A stretch of DNA of 44,751 bases from an uncultured Paraglaciecola sp. (lineage in GTDB: Bacteria; Pseudomonadota; Gammaproteobacteria; Enterobacterales; Alteromonadaceae). Where the stretch lies: assembly GCF_937123705.1 (NCBI RefSeq), contig NZ_CAKZKO010000201.1, positions 1 to 44,751 on the forward strand. The letters run 5' to 3'. A program made the translations under genes and the position numbers. Below the pieces are notes generated by a model, which saw nothing but the letters and a program-made list of their open reading frames with translations, was not told where the DNA came from and searched no databases. The stretch's first letter is position 1; each line of letters begins with the position of its first letter. Positions 8,110 through 16,384 of the stretch are shown here, in pieces.

Positions 8110-9156
8110 TTACTTGGAAGGATTGGTATCAACTAGACAATCTTCTACCGAGCGCCTAACGGAAAACTCGGCAGGATCAGCTCGACCAATTCTCACCATG
8201 ATTTGTGGATAGTCAGAAACACTAAATTCTTGCTGCAGAAGCTTGCGTAAAGATCCAGTTTCAATGCTTTGGTTTAAATAGGAGGCACTAAAACCTACAG
8301 AGGTAAAAATGAGTAGTACCTGGGCTAAGGCTCTACCTGTATTAATCCAGTCTTCTTGTTGGTCTTGAACCGAGGAAAACACGCCTAAAACAGGAGAGCT
8401 TTCTTGAATTTTTCGCTTGTTGCTTTGGGCGACTCGGTTTCCCAAATTAAAGGTTTTAATTATGAAGCTAGTTAGAGGAGTGAATACATCGGGTAATCCA
8501 AAACGGTAGGCAGACATTCCATCTTTCTCGCCTCTTTTATTGGAGTGCATCCAAGTGGCAAGTTCTATTCTAAACCAAGGTTTTGCAAACTGTCTTTTGT
8601 CTGCAAACATGGTCAATTTTGCTATTTCTGCCTTTATTTTTTGATTACTGTGGTACGAAAAATTCACTGCAAAATTTGCGGCTGTGTTAACGCATAACTT
8701 AAGTATTTCTTCAGATAATTTCTCAGAGGAAAAAGGCCGGCGATTTGTCTGACGAACAGTAATGGCTTTAAATAATGCAATATCACTTTCACTAGGTGCG
8801 CTGCCTTTAACGAGAGTTATTGTTGCTAGGCAATCTGGTGTGTTTTCGTAACTACTAAGTTGAATAACTGGCTGAAAACCAAAATAACGAGCAGCCACTT
8901 CTAGGTTACCTAAGGCCGCTCCACAACTGATTGTCATTTCTCGATTGTCAGGGTCGATCACAGCTAAGGCGCGGCTGCGATTAAAAATCAATTCGACACT
9001 GTTGTGGGTCATGCGAAAAAGCCAAGGTTGGGCATTGTGTCCAGAAGGCGCTAGTACCGCATAATTGAGCAAAAATTGCAGTTGCTGTTTAACCGTCCCG
9101 CTTTTAGGAAAATCTTCCGCTTTAACTAAACGAGGATCAGAATTAGAGGTCATCAT
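8110..9156 (-). CDS. Acg-family FMN-binding nitroreductase-like protein
   Basis: A predicted cytoplasmic protein of 348 residues. The region about 26-48 has LNYAVLAPSGHNAQPW, the nitroreductase-fold flavin-binding start (A-P-S-x-x-N-x-Q-P-W). Further along are RQTNRRPF, a second family signature, and the VFSSVQD and YPQIMVRIGRA blocks near the C-terminus, typical of the Acg (Rv2032-like) family. Mycobacterial Acg is a DosR-regulated FMN-binding protein that is induced by hypoxia and NO and lacks ordinary nitroreductase activity. This gene reads toward nirK but nirK has its own promoter. AAGG lies immediately before two adjacent ATGs (9156 and 9153), so the start is uncertain by one codon. An FNR-type box sits upstream. 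Its reaction is unknown; a role in nitrosative or low-oxygen physiology is inferred. Confidence 0.75.
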   Translation of the reverse strand: MMTSNSDPRLVKAEDFPKSGTVKQQLQFLLNYAVLAPSGHNAQPWLFRMTHNSVELIFNRSRALAVIDPDNREMTISCGAALGNLEVAARYFGFQPVIQLSSYENTPDCLATITLVKGSAPSESDIALFKAITVRQTNRRPFSSEKLSEEILKLCVNTAANFAVNFSYHSNQKIKAEIAKLTMFADKRQFAKPWFRIELATWMHSNKRGEKDGMSAYRFGLPDVFTPLTSFIIKTFNLGNRVAQSNKRKIQESSPVLGVFSSVQDQQEDWINTGRALAQVLLIFTSVGFSASYLNQSIETGSLRKLLQQEFSVSDYPQIMVRIGRADPAEFSVRRSVEDCLVDTNPSK

Positions 9157-9212
9157 CCTTACCGCTATTAGAGCAACAAATATAAACTTTATCTTTTGGT
9201 TTACTCTTCATC

Positions 9213-9226
9213 TTGATTTAGATCAA
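9213..9226. promoter_or_regulatory. FNR/DNR-type operator upstream of the Acg-family gene
   Basis: TTGATTTAGATCAA exactly fits TTGAT-N4-ATCAA. Read on the minus strand it lies about 63 bases before the Acg start codon, with a -10-like GATAAA 27 bases from its centre, again compatible with class II activation and a leader of about 22 bases. Confidence 0.75.
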
Positions 9227-9257
9227 TGAGAAGCTGCAATTTTTCTCTCTATGGGTG

Positions 9258-9420
9258 TAATACCATTAATCCATCCTAACAATTGATCACTCAGCGAGAT
9301 TTAAAAGCACCTAATCAAGGCGCTCGAATGAAGCAATAGTTATTCTATTGTAAGTTCGGGCAACGCAGAGTAGGCGCTTTTAAACCTCGCCTGGGTGATT
9401 ACTTATGGCGATTGGTATAA
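9258..9420. repeat. Palindromic intergenic repeat, MITE/REP-like, about 163 bp
   Basis: The element opens with TAATACCATT and closes with ATTGGTATAA, which are inverted versions of each other. The two halves match as an imperfect long palindrome: TCACTCAGCGAG...TTTAAAAGC on the left against GCTTTTAAA...CTCGCCTGGGTGA on the right. The centre is CAATAG-TTATT-CTATTG. It contains no open frame. Similar TATACCA-ended palindromes are common between genes in marine Alteromonadales. I see no second copy in this window, so dispersal cannot be shown here. Confidence 0.7.
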
Positions 9421-9491
9421 GCTAATGCCAACTAGGCTTTTAGTAAAAGCAGCATTCAGTTATTAACTCAATTATTTGTATGGAGACTATT

Positions 9492-11183
9492 ATGTTTGCT
9501 TTTGTTACATCCTTTATAAATAGTAAGTTGCTGTGCACTCTTTGTGTGATGTTTGTGACAGTGTCTCAAGCAGCAGTGCATGACCCTCGAGCAATTGCAG
9601 CCGACCCCTTTACCGCGACTAAAGCGATTGCTCCTGCACTGGCTAACTTAGGTGATCATCAATTCATCGTGACCACTGATGTGGCCGCCTCGCAAGCCTT
9701 TGTTAATCAAGGTTATCGTCTTACTTTAGGTTTTAATCATTCTGAAGCTCTTAGAGCTTTTAAAGAGGCGGTACGTTTAGATCCCAATAACGCCATGGCG
9801 TACTGGGGCTGGGCATTAGTGTTAGGGCCCAATTTAAATTTGCCGATGCAGCCTAGTGTGCAAGATCAGGCGTTTATGGCAGTCTCAAAAGCAGAAAGTT
9901 TAAAGGACAAGGTCAGCTCTCGCGAAAAAGCCTATATCGAGGCGTTAGCGGTAAGATACTCAGATGATAAAGACGTTTCTCGTGAAAAGTTGGATACAGA
10001 CTATGCCACAGCAATGGCAAAGCTAGTAAAGCAGTATCCAGAGGATTTAGATGCTGCAACCCTATATGCTGCCGCCATAATGAATACTAATCCATGGGAT
10101 TATTGGTTCAGGGATGGTTCGCCGAAACAGCATACTCAAGTTATCTTAAGTACCTTGCAATCGGTTTTAGATCGCAATCCTAATCATGCAGGGGCAAACC
10201 ATTATTTGATCCATACGGTGGAAGCCTTCCGTCCTGAATTGGGCGTAGCAGCGGCTGATCGCTTAGGGAAATTAATGCCCGGAGCAGGGCATTTAGTGCA
10301 CATGCCTTCTCATATTTATATGCGAGTGGGACGTTATGCCGATTCTTATGCCGCCAATGCTGCGGCTATTGTTGCCGATGAAGGCTATATTACTCAGTGC
10401 CGCGCACAAGGCTTATATCCTTTGGGTTACTATCCTCACAACATTCATTTTCTTGTATGGTCGGCAATGTTTCAAGGTCGTTCCAACGCAGCGATAGCTG
10501 CCGCCCGTCAGGTTGCGGATAAAATCCCTAAATTTGGCGGTGAAAATACTTGGGGCCTGAATGAAGCCTTCTTAAGCCAACCGCTGTTTGTTTTAGTTCG
10601 CTTTGGTCAATGGAAAGCTATTCAAGCAGAACCCCGTCCACATAAAAATGCACGCTTTATAACAGGGGTATGGTTGTATGCTCAGGGCATGGCAGCTATC
10701 CATCAAGGACAATTAAAGCGAGCTCAAAAACATCTAGAATCGTTAAATGATATGCAGAAAATTGTGGCAAGCGACGCCAACTATTATGTGGGGTTTGGGG
10801 CTGCAGGACAGCTACTTGCTATAGCAAATAACGTCTTAGCAGGAGAGATTGAGGGCAAAAAAGAAAACTATACAAAGGCTATAAGTCATTTAGAAAAAGC
10901 GGCCCGTTTAGAAGACGCCCTCATGTACAACGAACCACCGGATTGGTACTTTCCAGTTCGCCATATCTTAGGCGCCTTATTACTAGAAGCAAACCTGCCA
11001 GCTGAAGCCGAGGTAGTTTATTGGGAAGACTTAAGACGTAATCCAGAAAATGGCTATTCCTTGTTTGGATTAAAACAAAGTTTGCTTGCCCAAGATAATA
11101 TTGCGGTTGCAAAAGTGATCGATAATCGCTTTGTCAAAGCTTGGGCCGATGCTGACGTGGTATTGACCTCTTCGCGATTTTAA
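9492..11183 (+). CDS. Secreted tetratricopeptide-repeat protein of unknown function
   Basis: A 563-residue protein with an N-terminal signal peptide (about 1-28, ending VSQAA). A TPR unit follows at about residues 67-105 (NQGYRLTLGFNHSEALRAFKEAVRLDPNNAMAYWGWA, quoted in parts: FNHSEALRAFKEAVRLDP). A central region has AGHLVHMPSHIYMRVGRY, and further helical repeats run to the C-terminus. The conserved ANHYLIHTVE and HMPSHIYMRVG blocks belong to a family of TPR proteins seen in many proteobacteria without an assigned activity. I chose the ATG at 9492 because GGAG lies seven bases upstream; an ATG at 9480 in the same frame lacks this. It converges on the thioesterase gene with overlapping stop codons. 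Confidence 0.75.
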   Translation: MFAFVTSFINSKLLCTLCVMFVTVSQAAVHDPRAIAADPFTATKAIAPALANLGDHQFIVTTDVAASQAFVNQGYRLTLGFNHSEALRAFKEAVRLDPNNAMAYWGWALVLGPNLNLPMQPSVQDQAFMAVSKAESLKDKVSSREKAYIEALAVRYSDDKDVSREKLDTDYATAMAKLVKQYPEDLDAATLYAAAIMNTNPWDYWFRDGSPKQHTQVILSTLQSVLDRNPNHAGANHYLIHTVEAFRPELGVAAADRLGKLMPGAGHLVHMPSHIYMRVGRYADSYAANAAAIVADEGYITQCRAQGLYPLGYYPHNIHFLVWSAMFQGRSNAAIAAARQVADKIPKFGGENTWGLNEAFLSQPLFVLVRFGQWKAIQAEPRPHKNARFITGVWLYAQGMAAIHQGQLKRAQKHLESLNDMQKIVASDANYYVGFGAAGQLLAIANNVLAGEIEGKKENYTKAISHLEKAARLEDALMYNEPPDWYFPVRHILGALLLEANLPAEAEVVYWEDLRRNPENGYSLFGLKQSLLAQDNIAVAKVIDNRFVKAWADADVVLTSSRF

Positions 11184-11608
11184 TCGGGTTTAGGTGCGCG
11201 AATTAACTTTGCCACTGAACTAGCAGTGGCAGTAAGTTCATCGTCTTGGTTATAAATTCGACTTTCCATAAAGGCGGTTTTGTAGCTTTGTTTTATAACC
11301 CAGCCTTCTACTCTAAGTTTCCCAGCGCGGGTAGCGGCCAAGTAAGAGGTTTTAATCTCAAGAGATGAGACATTGACTATCTCTTGGTCACAAACAAACA
11401 CAGCGTGGCTCATAGCTGCGTCTAACATGGCTGTCACAAAACCACCTTGCACTACATCTATAGAATGGCAAAAGTCTGTGCCGATGTTAAATTCAAAGGT
11501 GCAGGCCTTGTTATCCATATCTAGATCGACCAGCTTCCCTCCCATCATTTTGATAAACCCTGGCCCTTGCTGATTGATAGATTGGATTAATTTATTTTTG
11601 TCGCTCAT
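11180..11608 (-). CDS. PaaI-family hotdog-fold acyl-CoA thioesterase
   Basis: A 142-residue hotdog-fold protein. The signature is VVQGGFVTAMLDAAMSHA (the G-G-x-x-x-x-x-x-D helix that carries the PaaI catalytic Asp), followed by SSLEIKTSYLAATRAGKLRVEG, the usual strands. Family members hydrolyse acyl-CoA or aryl-CoA thioesters in the cytoplasm; the chain specificity cannot be read. The ATG at 11608 is used; an upstream TTG at 11620 would add four residues. Its stop codon overlaps the stop of the convergent TPR gene. The nearby crotonase and ketoacyl synthase genes suggest acyl-thioester metabolism but do not prove a shared pathway. Confidence 0.82.
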   Translation of the reverse strand: MSDKNKLIQSINQQGPGFIKMMGGKLVDLDMDNKACTFEFNIGTDFCHSIDVVQGGFVTAMLDAAMSHAVFVCDQEIVNVSSLEIKTSYLAATRAGKLRVEGWVIKQSYKTAFMESRIYNQDDELTATASSVAKLIRAPKPD

Positions 11609-11805
11609 AACTGCCTGCAAATTTTTAGAAAAAAGCTTGTATTCATAGTGAGTAATGCTACCAGTCTTCCAAAGCCATATGTTTTCTAATTCCTATCGGC
11701 ATAAATCACTATTTAAAATATATCCTCAATCATCAAAGCCATTCCTATTATCACCATAAAACAGGTAGTATTCGTAATAATTACAACTTTAGATAGAACC
11801 GAGGA

Positions 11806-12480
11806 ATGGCGAATACTATGAATTACGAACTACTTGAGGGCGGTATCGCCAAAATATCTCTGGATAACGGTAAAGCCAATGCGGTGTCATTTGAGCTTGC
11901 TGAAGAATTTATGGTGAACCTTGATCGCGCCGAAAAAGAAGCCAAAGGGGTACTAATTACTGGGCACGTAGGGATATTTTCTGCTGGCTTCGACTTAAAA
12001 GTTATGGCCACAGGCCCAGAAGCGGCGCAAAAAATGGTTGGCAATGGCATGTTGTTGTTAGAAAAAATTTATTCACATCCGCTACCTATTGTTGTGGCCT
12101 GTGAAGGTCATGCAGTGGGTATGGGCGTGTTTTTGTTACTGGCTGCTGATTACCGCGTCGGTGCCTTGGGTGAGTTTGTGCTTAAACTTCCCGAAACTGC
12201 AATTGATATGCCTTTTAACGAAACCTTAAGAGTGTTGGCGAAAACCCATATAGATCCTAAGTTTCATTCTAGAGCCATCATTCAATCAGAGGGGTATTCT
12301 GCCTCTCAAGCAGCAAAAATTGGGATGTTAGATGAAGCGGTTGATGCTGAACAGGTACAACAAACAGCTTTAGCAAAATTGGCCGAGTTAAGTGGATTGC
12401 CTAGCGCTCGTTATAAAGAAAATAAGCGGTTTATGCGAGCCAAAGAAATTAAAGAGATTTCTGAATCTCTTCACGGTTAA
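11806..12480 (+). CDS. Enoyl-CoA hydratase/isomerase (crotonase) family protein
   Basis: A 224-residue, single-domain crotonase-fold protein. It shows the CoA-binding/oxyanion-hole elements FSAGFDLKVM (residues about 58-67) and CEGHAVGMGVFLLLAADYRVG (about 102-122, key G-H-A-x-G-x-G). The canonical second glutamate of enoyl-CoA hydratase is not obvious after the ADYRVG strand: the stretch reads LPETAIDMPFNETL, so it may be an isomerase or a member with another activity. It is divergent from the PaaI thioesterase gene across a 197-base gap. The start is ambiguous between the ATG at 11806 (GAGGA very close) and the ATG at 11818. Confidence 0.8.
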   Translation: MANTMNYELLEGGIAKISLDNGKANAVSFELAEEFMVNLDRAEKEAKGVLITGHVGIFSAGFDLKVMATGPEAAQKMVGNGMLLLEKIYSHPLPIVVACEGHAVGMGVFLLLAADYRVGALGEFVLKLPETAIDMPFNETLRVLAKTHIDPKFHSRAIIQSEGYSASQAAKIGMLDEAVDAEQVQQTALAKLAELSGLPSARYKENKRFMRAKEIKEISESLHG

Positions 12481-12503
12481 CACTTACGTCTAACTTGCAT
12501 CAC

Positions 12504-12533
12504 AGTTCTCCTAATTTTTGAATTGGGAGAACT
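12504..12533. terminator. Long stem-loop between convergent crotonase and fabY genes
   Basis: AGTTCTCC at 12504-12511 pairs with GGAGAACT at 12526-12533, extended by a T-G wobble and AATT/AATT, giving a 13-bp stem around a TTTG loop. It overlaps the last bases of fabY. No strong U-run follows on either strand, so termination is likely from position and stem strength rather than from a classic signature. Confidence 0.45.
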
Positions 12534-14436
12534 AAATCATATCTTTAAAACGATTGCTCATAGTTAAGTCGATAGAATTGGCGAAGCCTGGGATCCGGAT
12601 TTCTTTATCAGTTATCTGAATATCGTTTTCGTCGATAAGATCCTGCCCAAAATGATAAATTGTATCGAAGTAACCTTGATTCGCAGCTAGGTTATAGGCA
12701 GTCGCTTTGGTACGTACTTGTTGCCTACGAGACTCATAATCTGCAATGTCTGCTTTGCTATAGCGTTTGGTTAGCATCTTATCCACAATCTGTGGTGACA
12801 AAACTGTCGCAGTGGCATTGTTGCCACCAAAACCTTTTGAGTTTAGAAACGCCACATCGAGGTTTCCCGCACCTTTTTCAGTATCGGTGGTGGAAATATT
12901 GAGCCGCTCGTCGTAAACATCTTCAGCTACTTTGTCTATGGTTTTAATGCCCGGAATAATGCCATATTTAAACACCCCTAAACTCACCATAAGTTGTTCA
13001 GCACTCGCTGGAGATAAAGAATGACCTACATATGCTTTGACCGCAGTGACGGGCCAATTTTGAATATCGAAGGTGCTGGCAACATCATGAAAAATTCGCG
13101 ACTCAGTAATGCGATTAGCTGGCGTACTTGAACCATGAGCTTGAATGAATGAACGTTCGCGTACAGACTCATCACCTACAATGGCTCGCGCTGCAGCAAC
13201 GGCTTTGGCCATGGTAATATAATTACCTGGTCCTGGGGCCGAAATGGATTTTTTGTAACCATCTGCATTAATAAATACATCGCTGATTGCGCCGTGAATA
13301 TCGGCTCCGAGCTCTAAGGCAAGTGCATCGTCCATTAACACAACGTACTGAGTTGATTCGGCTATCGTAAAACCACAATTTTCGCCAAAAGGACGACTTG
13401 CTCGCCTATGATCTACTGCATCGCTTTGGTCTAAACGCTTCAAATTGTCGTCACTAGCTAAGGCCCCCATAGTGCCATAACCATCTATGACTTCTGACGT
13501 TATTGGTGCTTCGGCATTGCCCACTACAGCTACGCGACGTTTGCCATTATTGATGTCTTCGATTGCCGCCTTGAGATTGTAAAGAAAGGTTGCACATGCG
13601 CCAACAATAGCGCCTGTATGCCCAACGCTGCCAAGAACATAAGCATTAACAAAGTCAGCTGGCATGGTATTTAGCCCTAATGGGCATTGCTTAGTGCTAA
13701 CACGGCCACCTTTTAGTCGTGACTGCAACATGCCACCAAAGCCATTCTCGTCAAGCTGCGACATCGCATTGCTGGCATAAACCCCTATTTCATCAGGCTT
13801 AACCGCATCCACAACCGTTTTCCATTCAATGCCCATTGAACGAATGGCATCAGACGCGCCCATTATTGCCATTTGTAAGGCGCGAGGATGAAAACGAGCA
13901 TTGTAGTGATCGGCCGGTTCAAATCCACTTGGTAGTTGTCCTGCGGCTTTAACGGGTGACTCACGATAACTGTTTGCTTTGAATTCAGCGTCACCAATTA
14001 TCTTAACGCTGACGTTTTCCTTATCAATATCACTCACTAGCCAGTTATTCGGGACAGGGTCTGGTAGCTGCTTACGCTTTACATCAAAACATATACCTTG
14101 GTCCTCAGAGGAGCGCATTGATACATTTTTTTGCCAGTACACAGCATCTACATCAAAGTGATTTTTTTCGATCCGACGAATAAGTGTCGAGTTTAAAATT
14201 TGCTCCGAATAGGTCTCAATTACTTGCTCTACCGTGAGTGCTTGTTCATTTGGATCTAAATAAATTCCATTTTCAAAACGCACAAGCTTCATCATGGTAG
14301 CTAAACCTAGTAAGGTTTCTTGACGATCATCTTCAGGCAAACTTTCAATCACCATCCGTTGATAGGCGTGATGAAATGAGCTGCGGCCAGCGGCATTAAA
14401 ACCACCAAATCCAACGATAACGGGTAATGCAGACAT
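12532..14436 (-). CDS. fabY: Beta-ketoacyl-ACP synthase FabY
   Basis: Condensing enzyme of 634 residues, the same length as Pseudomonas aeruginosa FabY (PA5174). In that species FabY starts fatty-acid synthesis by condensing acetyl-CoA with malonyl-ACP in place of FabH. The catalytic triad of the thiolase fold is visible: C281 in VGACATFLY, H434 in QAHGSSTPANRI and H472 in YVGHSLSPAS. A long N-terminal extension (about 1-170) with VGFGGFNAAGRSS at the start distinguishes it from the roughly 410-residue FabB/FabF. Whether this organism also has fabH cannot be seen here. It is divergent from an AraC-type regulator gene that could control it. Confidence 0.82.
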   Translation of the reverse strand: MSALPVIVGFGGFNAAGRSSFHHAYQRMVIESLPEDDRQETLLGLATMMKLVRFENGIYLDPNEQALTVEQVIETYSEQILNSTLIRRIEKNHFDVDAVYWQKNVSMRSSEDQGICFDVKRKQLPDPVPNNWLVSDIDKENVSVKIIGDAEFKANSYRESPVKAAGQLPSGFEPADHYNARFHPRALQMAIMGASDAIRSMGIEWKTVVDAVKPDEIGVYASNAMSQLDENGFGGMLQSRLKGGRVSTKQCPLGLNTMPADFVNAYVLGSVGHTGAIVGACATFLYNLKAAIEDINNGKRRVAVVGNAEAPITSEVIDGYGTMGALASDDNLKRLDQSDAVDHRRASRPFGENCGFTIAESTQYVVLMDDALALELGADIHGAISDVFINADGYKKSISAPGPGNYITMAKAVAAARAIVGDESVRERSFIQAHGSSTPANRITESRIFHDVASTFDIQNWPVTAVKAYVGHSLSPASAEQLMVSLGVFKYGIIPGIKTIDKVAEDVYDERLNISTTDTEKGAGNLDVAFLNSKGFGGNNATATVLSPQIVDKMLTKRYSKADIADYESRRQQVRTKATAYNLAANQGYFDTIYHFGQDLIDENDIQITDKEIRIPGFANSIDLTMSNRFKDMI

Positions 14437-14583
14437 ACTTAAAATACCAAATTTGTAATCTGTAGGCAGTGTAGTACCTATACTCGAATTCTAGGAGGGC
14501 TATATTAGCCATATTTTGTGGTATTTCGGCCATTTTGCCGTTATTCTGGTCATTACCTAGCTAGATCAAAGCCATTTTTTATT

Positions 14584-15570
14584 GTGTATAAAATTACTTT
14601 TTTACTTTGCGACAACATGCTTGCAACCAGTGCAACTTTACCATTTGAAATGTTACAGGCGGCCGAAAGTGCTGCTCGCGGTAGAAAGGGGGCAAAAGAA
14701 AAGTCAGTTCAAATTCAAACTACCGCAATAAACAAACGGCCAATTAAAACCAGCGTGGGTTTTCAATTTGTGCCTGATACCATACTGCAAGAGGTAAACG
14801 ACAGCGATATTATTTACTTACCTGCTTTGTGGCGCAATCCTCGGCCTATTGTGAAAAAACACCCCGAACTTTTGGAGTGGCTATTAAAGGCTTATGAAAA
14901 CGGTGCGATGATTTCAGCGGTTGGGACCGGCAGTTGTTTTTTGGCAGAGGCAGGCTTGCTGAATGATAAAGCTGCGACTACCCATTGGCATTACTTTGAC
15001 CAGTTTCAAAGGGACTACCCAAGAGTGCAACTAAAACGCCAGTATTTTATCACTCAAGCGGCAAGTTTGTATTGTTCGGCCAGTGTTAATGCCATGGCAG
15101 ATCTCACAGTGCATTTTGTAAAACGTATATACGGTGAGGCTATAGCAAGTTTTGTTGAACGTAATTTTTCTCATGAAATTCGTCGTTCTTATGAGCACAA
15201 CAGTTACTTTGAAGGCAGCACCCATCACCACCCAGATGAAGATATAGTACAAGCGCAAATATGGTTGCAAGATAATTATCATCGCAACATAAAAGTATCT
15301 GAAGTGGCAAAACGTTTTGATATGAGCGTTCGCAATTTTAATCGTCGTTTTAAACAAGCTACCGCCCAATCACCGTTGCAATACTTGCAGCAAAAACGTA
15401 TCGACATTGCGAAAGATTTATTGCAAACCAGCAATCTGAATGTGAGTGAAGTAGCGGATAAAATTGGCTATCAAGATGTAGGGTATTTTACTGAATTATT
15501 TAAGAAACTGTTATCCACATCGCCTCGGGAATATCGCGAAACAGTACGTGCCAAACTATTTAGTGTGTGA
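14584..15570 (+). CDS. GlxA-type transcriptional regulator (DJ-1/PfpI domain plus AraC HTH)
   Basis: The N-terminal half (about residues 3-185) is a DJ-1/PfpI-like domain starting YKITFLLCDNMLATS. It contains the turn AVGTGSCFLAEAGLL...ATTHW. In most GlxA-type proteins the first position of that turn is a nucleophile-like Cys (CTG); here it is Gly (GTG). The domain is therefore probably a non-catalytic sensor. The C-terminal ~100 residues are an AraC/XylS double HTH with VSEVAKRFDMSVRNFNRRFK and VSEVADKIGYQDVGYFTELF. The GTG at 14584 is proposed because it puts the first beta-strand at the N-terminus; an upstream GTG at 14518 gives an atypical extension. It is divergent from fabY, about 150 bases apart. 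Ligand unknown. Confidence 0.8.
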   Translation: MYKITFLLCDNMLATSATLPFEMLQAAESAARGRKGAKEKSVQIQTTAINKRPIKTSVGFQFVPDTILQEVNDSDIIYLPALWRNPRPIVKKHPELLEWLLKAYENGAMISAVGTGSCFLAEAGLLNDKAATTHWHYFDQFQRDYPRVQLKRQYFITQAASLYCSASVNAMADLTVHFVKRIYGEAIASFVERNFSHEIRRSYEHNSYFEGSTHHHPDEDIVQAQIWLQDNYHRNIKVSEVAKRFDMSVRNFNRRFKQATAQSPLQYLQQKRIDIAKDLLQTSNLNVSEVADKIGYQDVGYFTELFKKLLSTSPREYRETVRAKLFSV

Positions 15571-15612
15571 TCATGGATAGTTGAACAATAAGGATAAACT
15601 GAACCAAGCAAG

Positions 15613-15626
15613 TGCAACTAGTTGCA
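15613..15626. repeat. Perfect 14-bp palindrome upstream of the lipoprotein gene
   Basis: TGCAACTAGTTGCA reads the same on both strands. It lies between the regulator stop and the lipoprotein start and could be an operator for a dimeric regulator. No partner site or promoter geometry fixes its role. Confidence 0.35.
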
Positions 15627-15738
15627 TTAATGTATTTGTTACAATACCTCATATTCCTGTGGTTGATTGTTTTGCTAATGGTTGTATAGTTCTAGCTGTA
15701 ACACTTTTTCAGTATTCTCAAATGAAAAGGAAAAACAA

Positions 15739-16170
15739 ATGAAAAAATATTTATACAGCATTTTAGTCTTCGCTACTTGCAGTTTAGTTGGATGCACTAG
15801 TAGCCCATTAACAAACCATAAAAATGATATTGAAAGCTTTATAGTCGATCAAAATTTAGCGCCAGTAGACAGTTTTGAATCTTCCGAAGTGTTGCAATTT
15901 AGAGTGATGGATGATCATCACATTGCGATTAAATTGAAAAGTAAGCATTATTTTTTGACTACTCCGAGTCATTGCAAAAATATGTATCGTGCTAGCAAAA
16001 TCATTTTAACAGAAGATGATGACGGAATTGTTAGAGTCAATGTTGATAAAGTTATTCGGCTTGGTGATAAGTATACCGAGTGTACAATAACGGGAATGTA
16101 TAAATTGCACCCAGTGCAATTACAACAACTAACTGCTTCGCGATATGGACCTGAGCCTAATCCGTCATAA
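15739..16170 (+). CDS. Small predicted lipoprotein of unknown function
   Basis: A 143-residue protein with a lipoprotein signal (MKKYLYSILVFATCSLVGC, lipobox LVGC, Cys19). The mature part is about 124 residues and contains two further cysteines (SHCKNM, TECTI) that could form a disulfide. I do not recognise its family. Short beta-like stretches (HHIAIKLKSKHYFLT, GIVRVNVDKVIRLG) suggest a compact beta fold. The ATG at 15739 is preceded by AAAAGGAA; the longer frame from 15682 would bury the signal. It ends at a strong terminator. Confidence 0.65.
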   Translation: MKKYLYSILVFATCSLVGCTSSPLTNHKNDIESFIVDQNLAPVDSFESSEVLQFRVMDDHHIAIKLKSKHYFLTTPSHCKNMYRASKIILTEDDDGIVRVNVDKVIRLGDKYTECTITGMYKLHPVQLQQLTASRYGPEPNPS

Positions 16171-16235
16171 TTTAATACTTATACAATGTAAAAGTTGTCA
16201 GGGGTGTTTAGGACGGGTCTAAACTACTAATAAAT

Positions 16236-16274
16236 AAAAGCGCCAATTTCGGAAGTGGCGCTTTTATTTTATTT
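16236..16274. terminator. Bidirectional Rho-independent terminator
   Basis: A perfect 10-bp stem AAAAGCGCCA/TGGCGCTTTT (16236-16245 and 16256-16265) with a 10-base loop is followed by ATTTTATTT on the plus strand. On the minus strand it is followed by ATTTATT. It lies between the plus-strand lipoprotein gene and the minus-strand PEP-CTERM gene. Confidence 0.85.
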
Positions 16275-16311
16275 AGCTGTCATAAGTCATTGCAGTCGAG
16301 TTTCGCCATAA

Positions 16312-16344
16312 TTATTTTTTTATCCACTTACCATTCATCCAAAA
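16312..16344 (-). pseudogene. Possible relic of a ydbL 3' end
   Basis: On the minus strand the bases read F-W-M-N-G-K-W-I-K-K-stop. This is nearly identical to the last residues of the YdbL protein encoded at 18568-18894 (L-W-M-N-G-K-W-R-K-K-stop). Eighteen bases are exactly shared (ccacttaccattcatcca at 16324-16341 and 18580-18597). No open frame continues upstream, so only the tail would remain. Confidence 0.4.
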
Positions 16345-16362
16345 GAGGCAATTAAAGCCTCT
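16341..16362 (-). terminator. Stem-loop after the PEP-CTERM gene
   Basis: AGAGGC at 16344-16349 pairs with GCCTCT at 16357-16362 around a 7-base loop. On the minus strand the stem is followed by TTTTGG. It lies 23 bases beyond the PEP-CTERM stop codon. Confidence 0.55.
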
Positions 16363-16384
16363 AAATAAACAGCAATTCTTAAAT

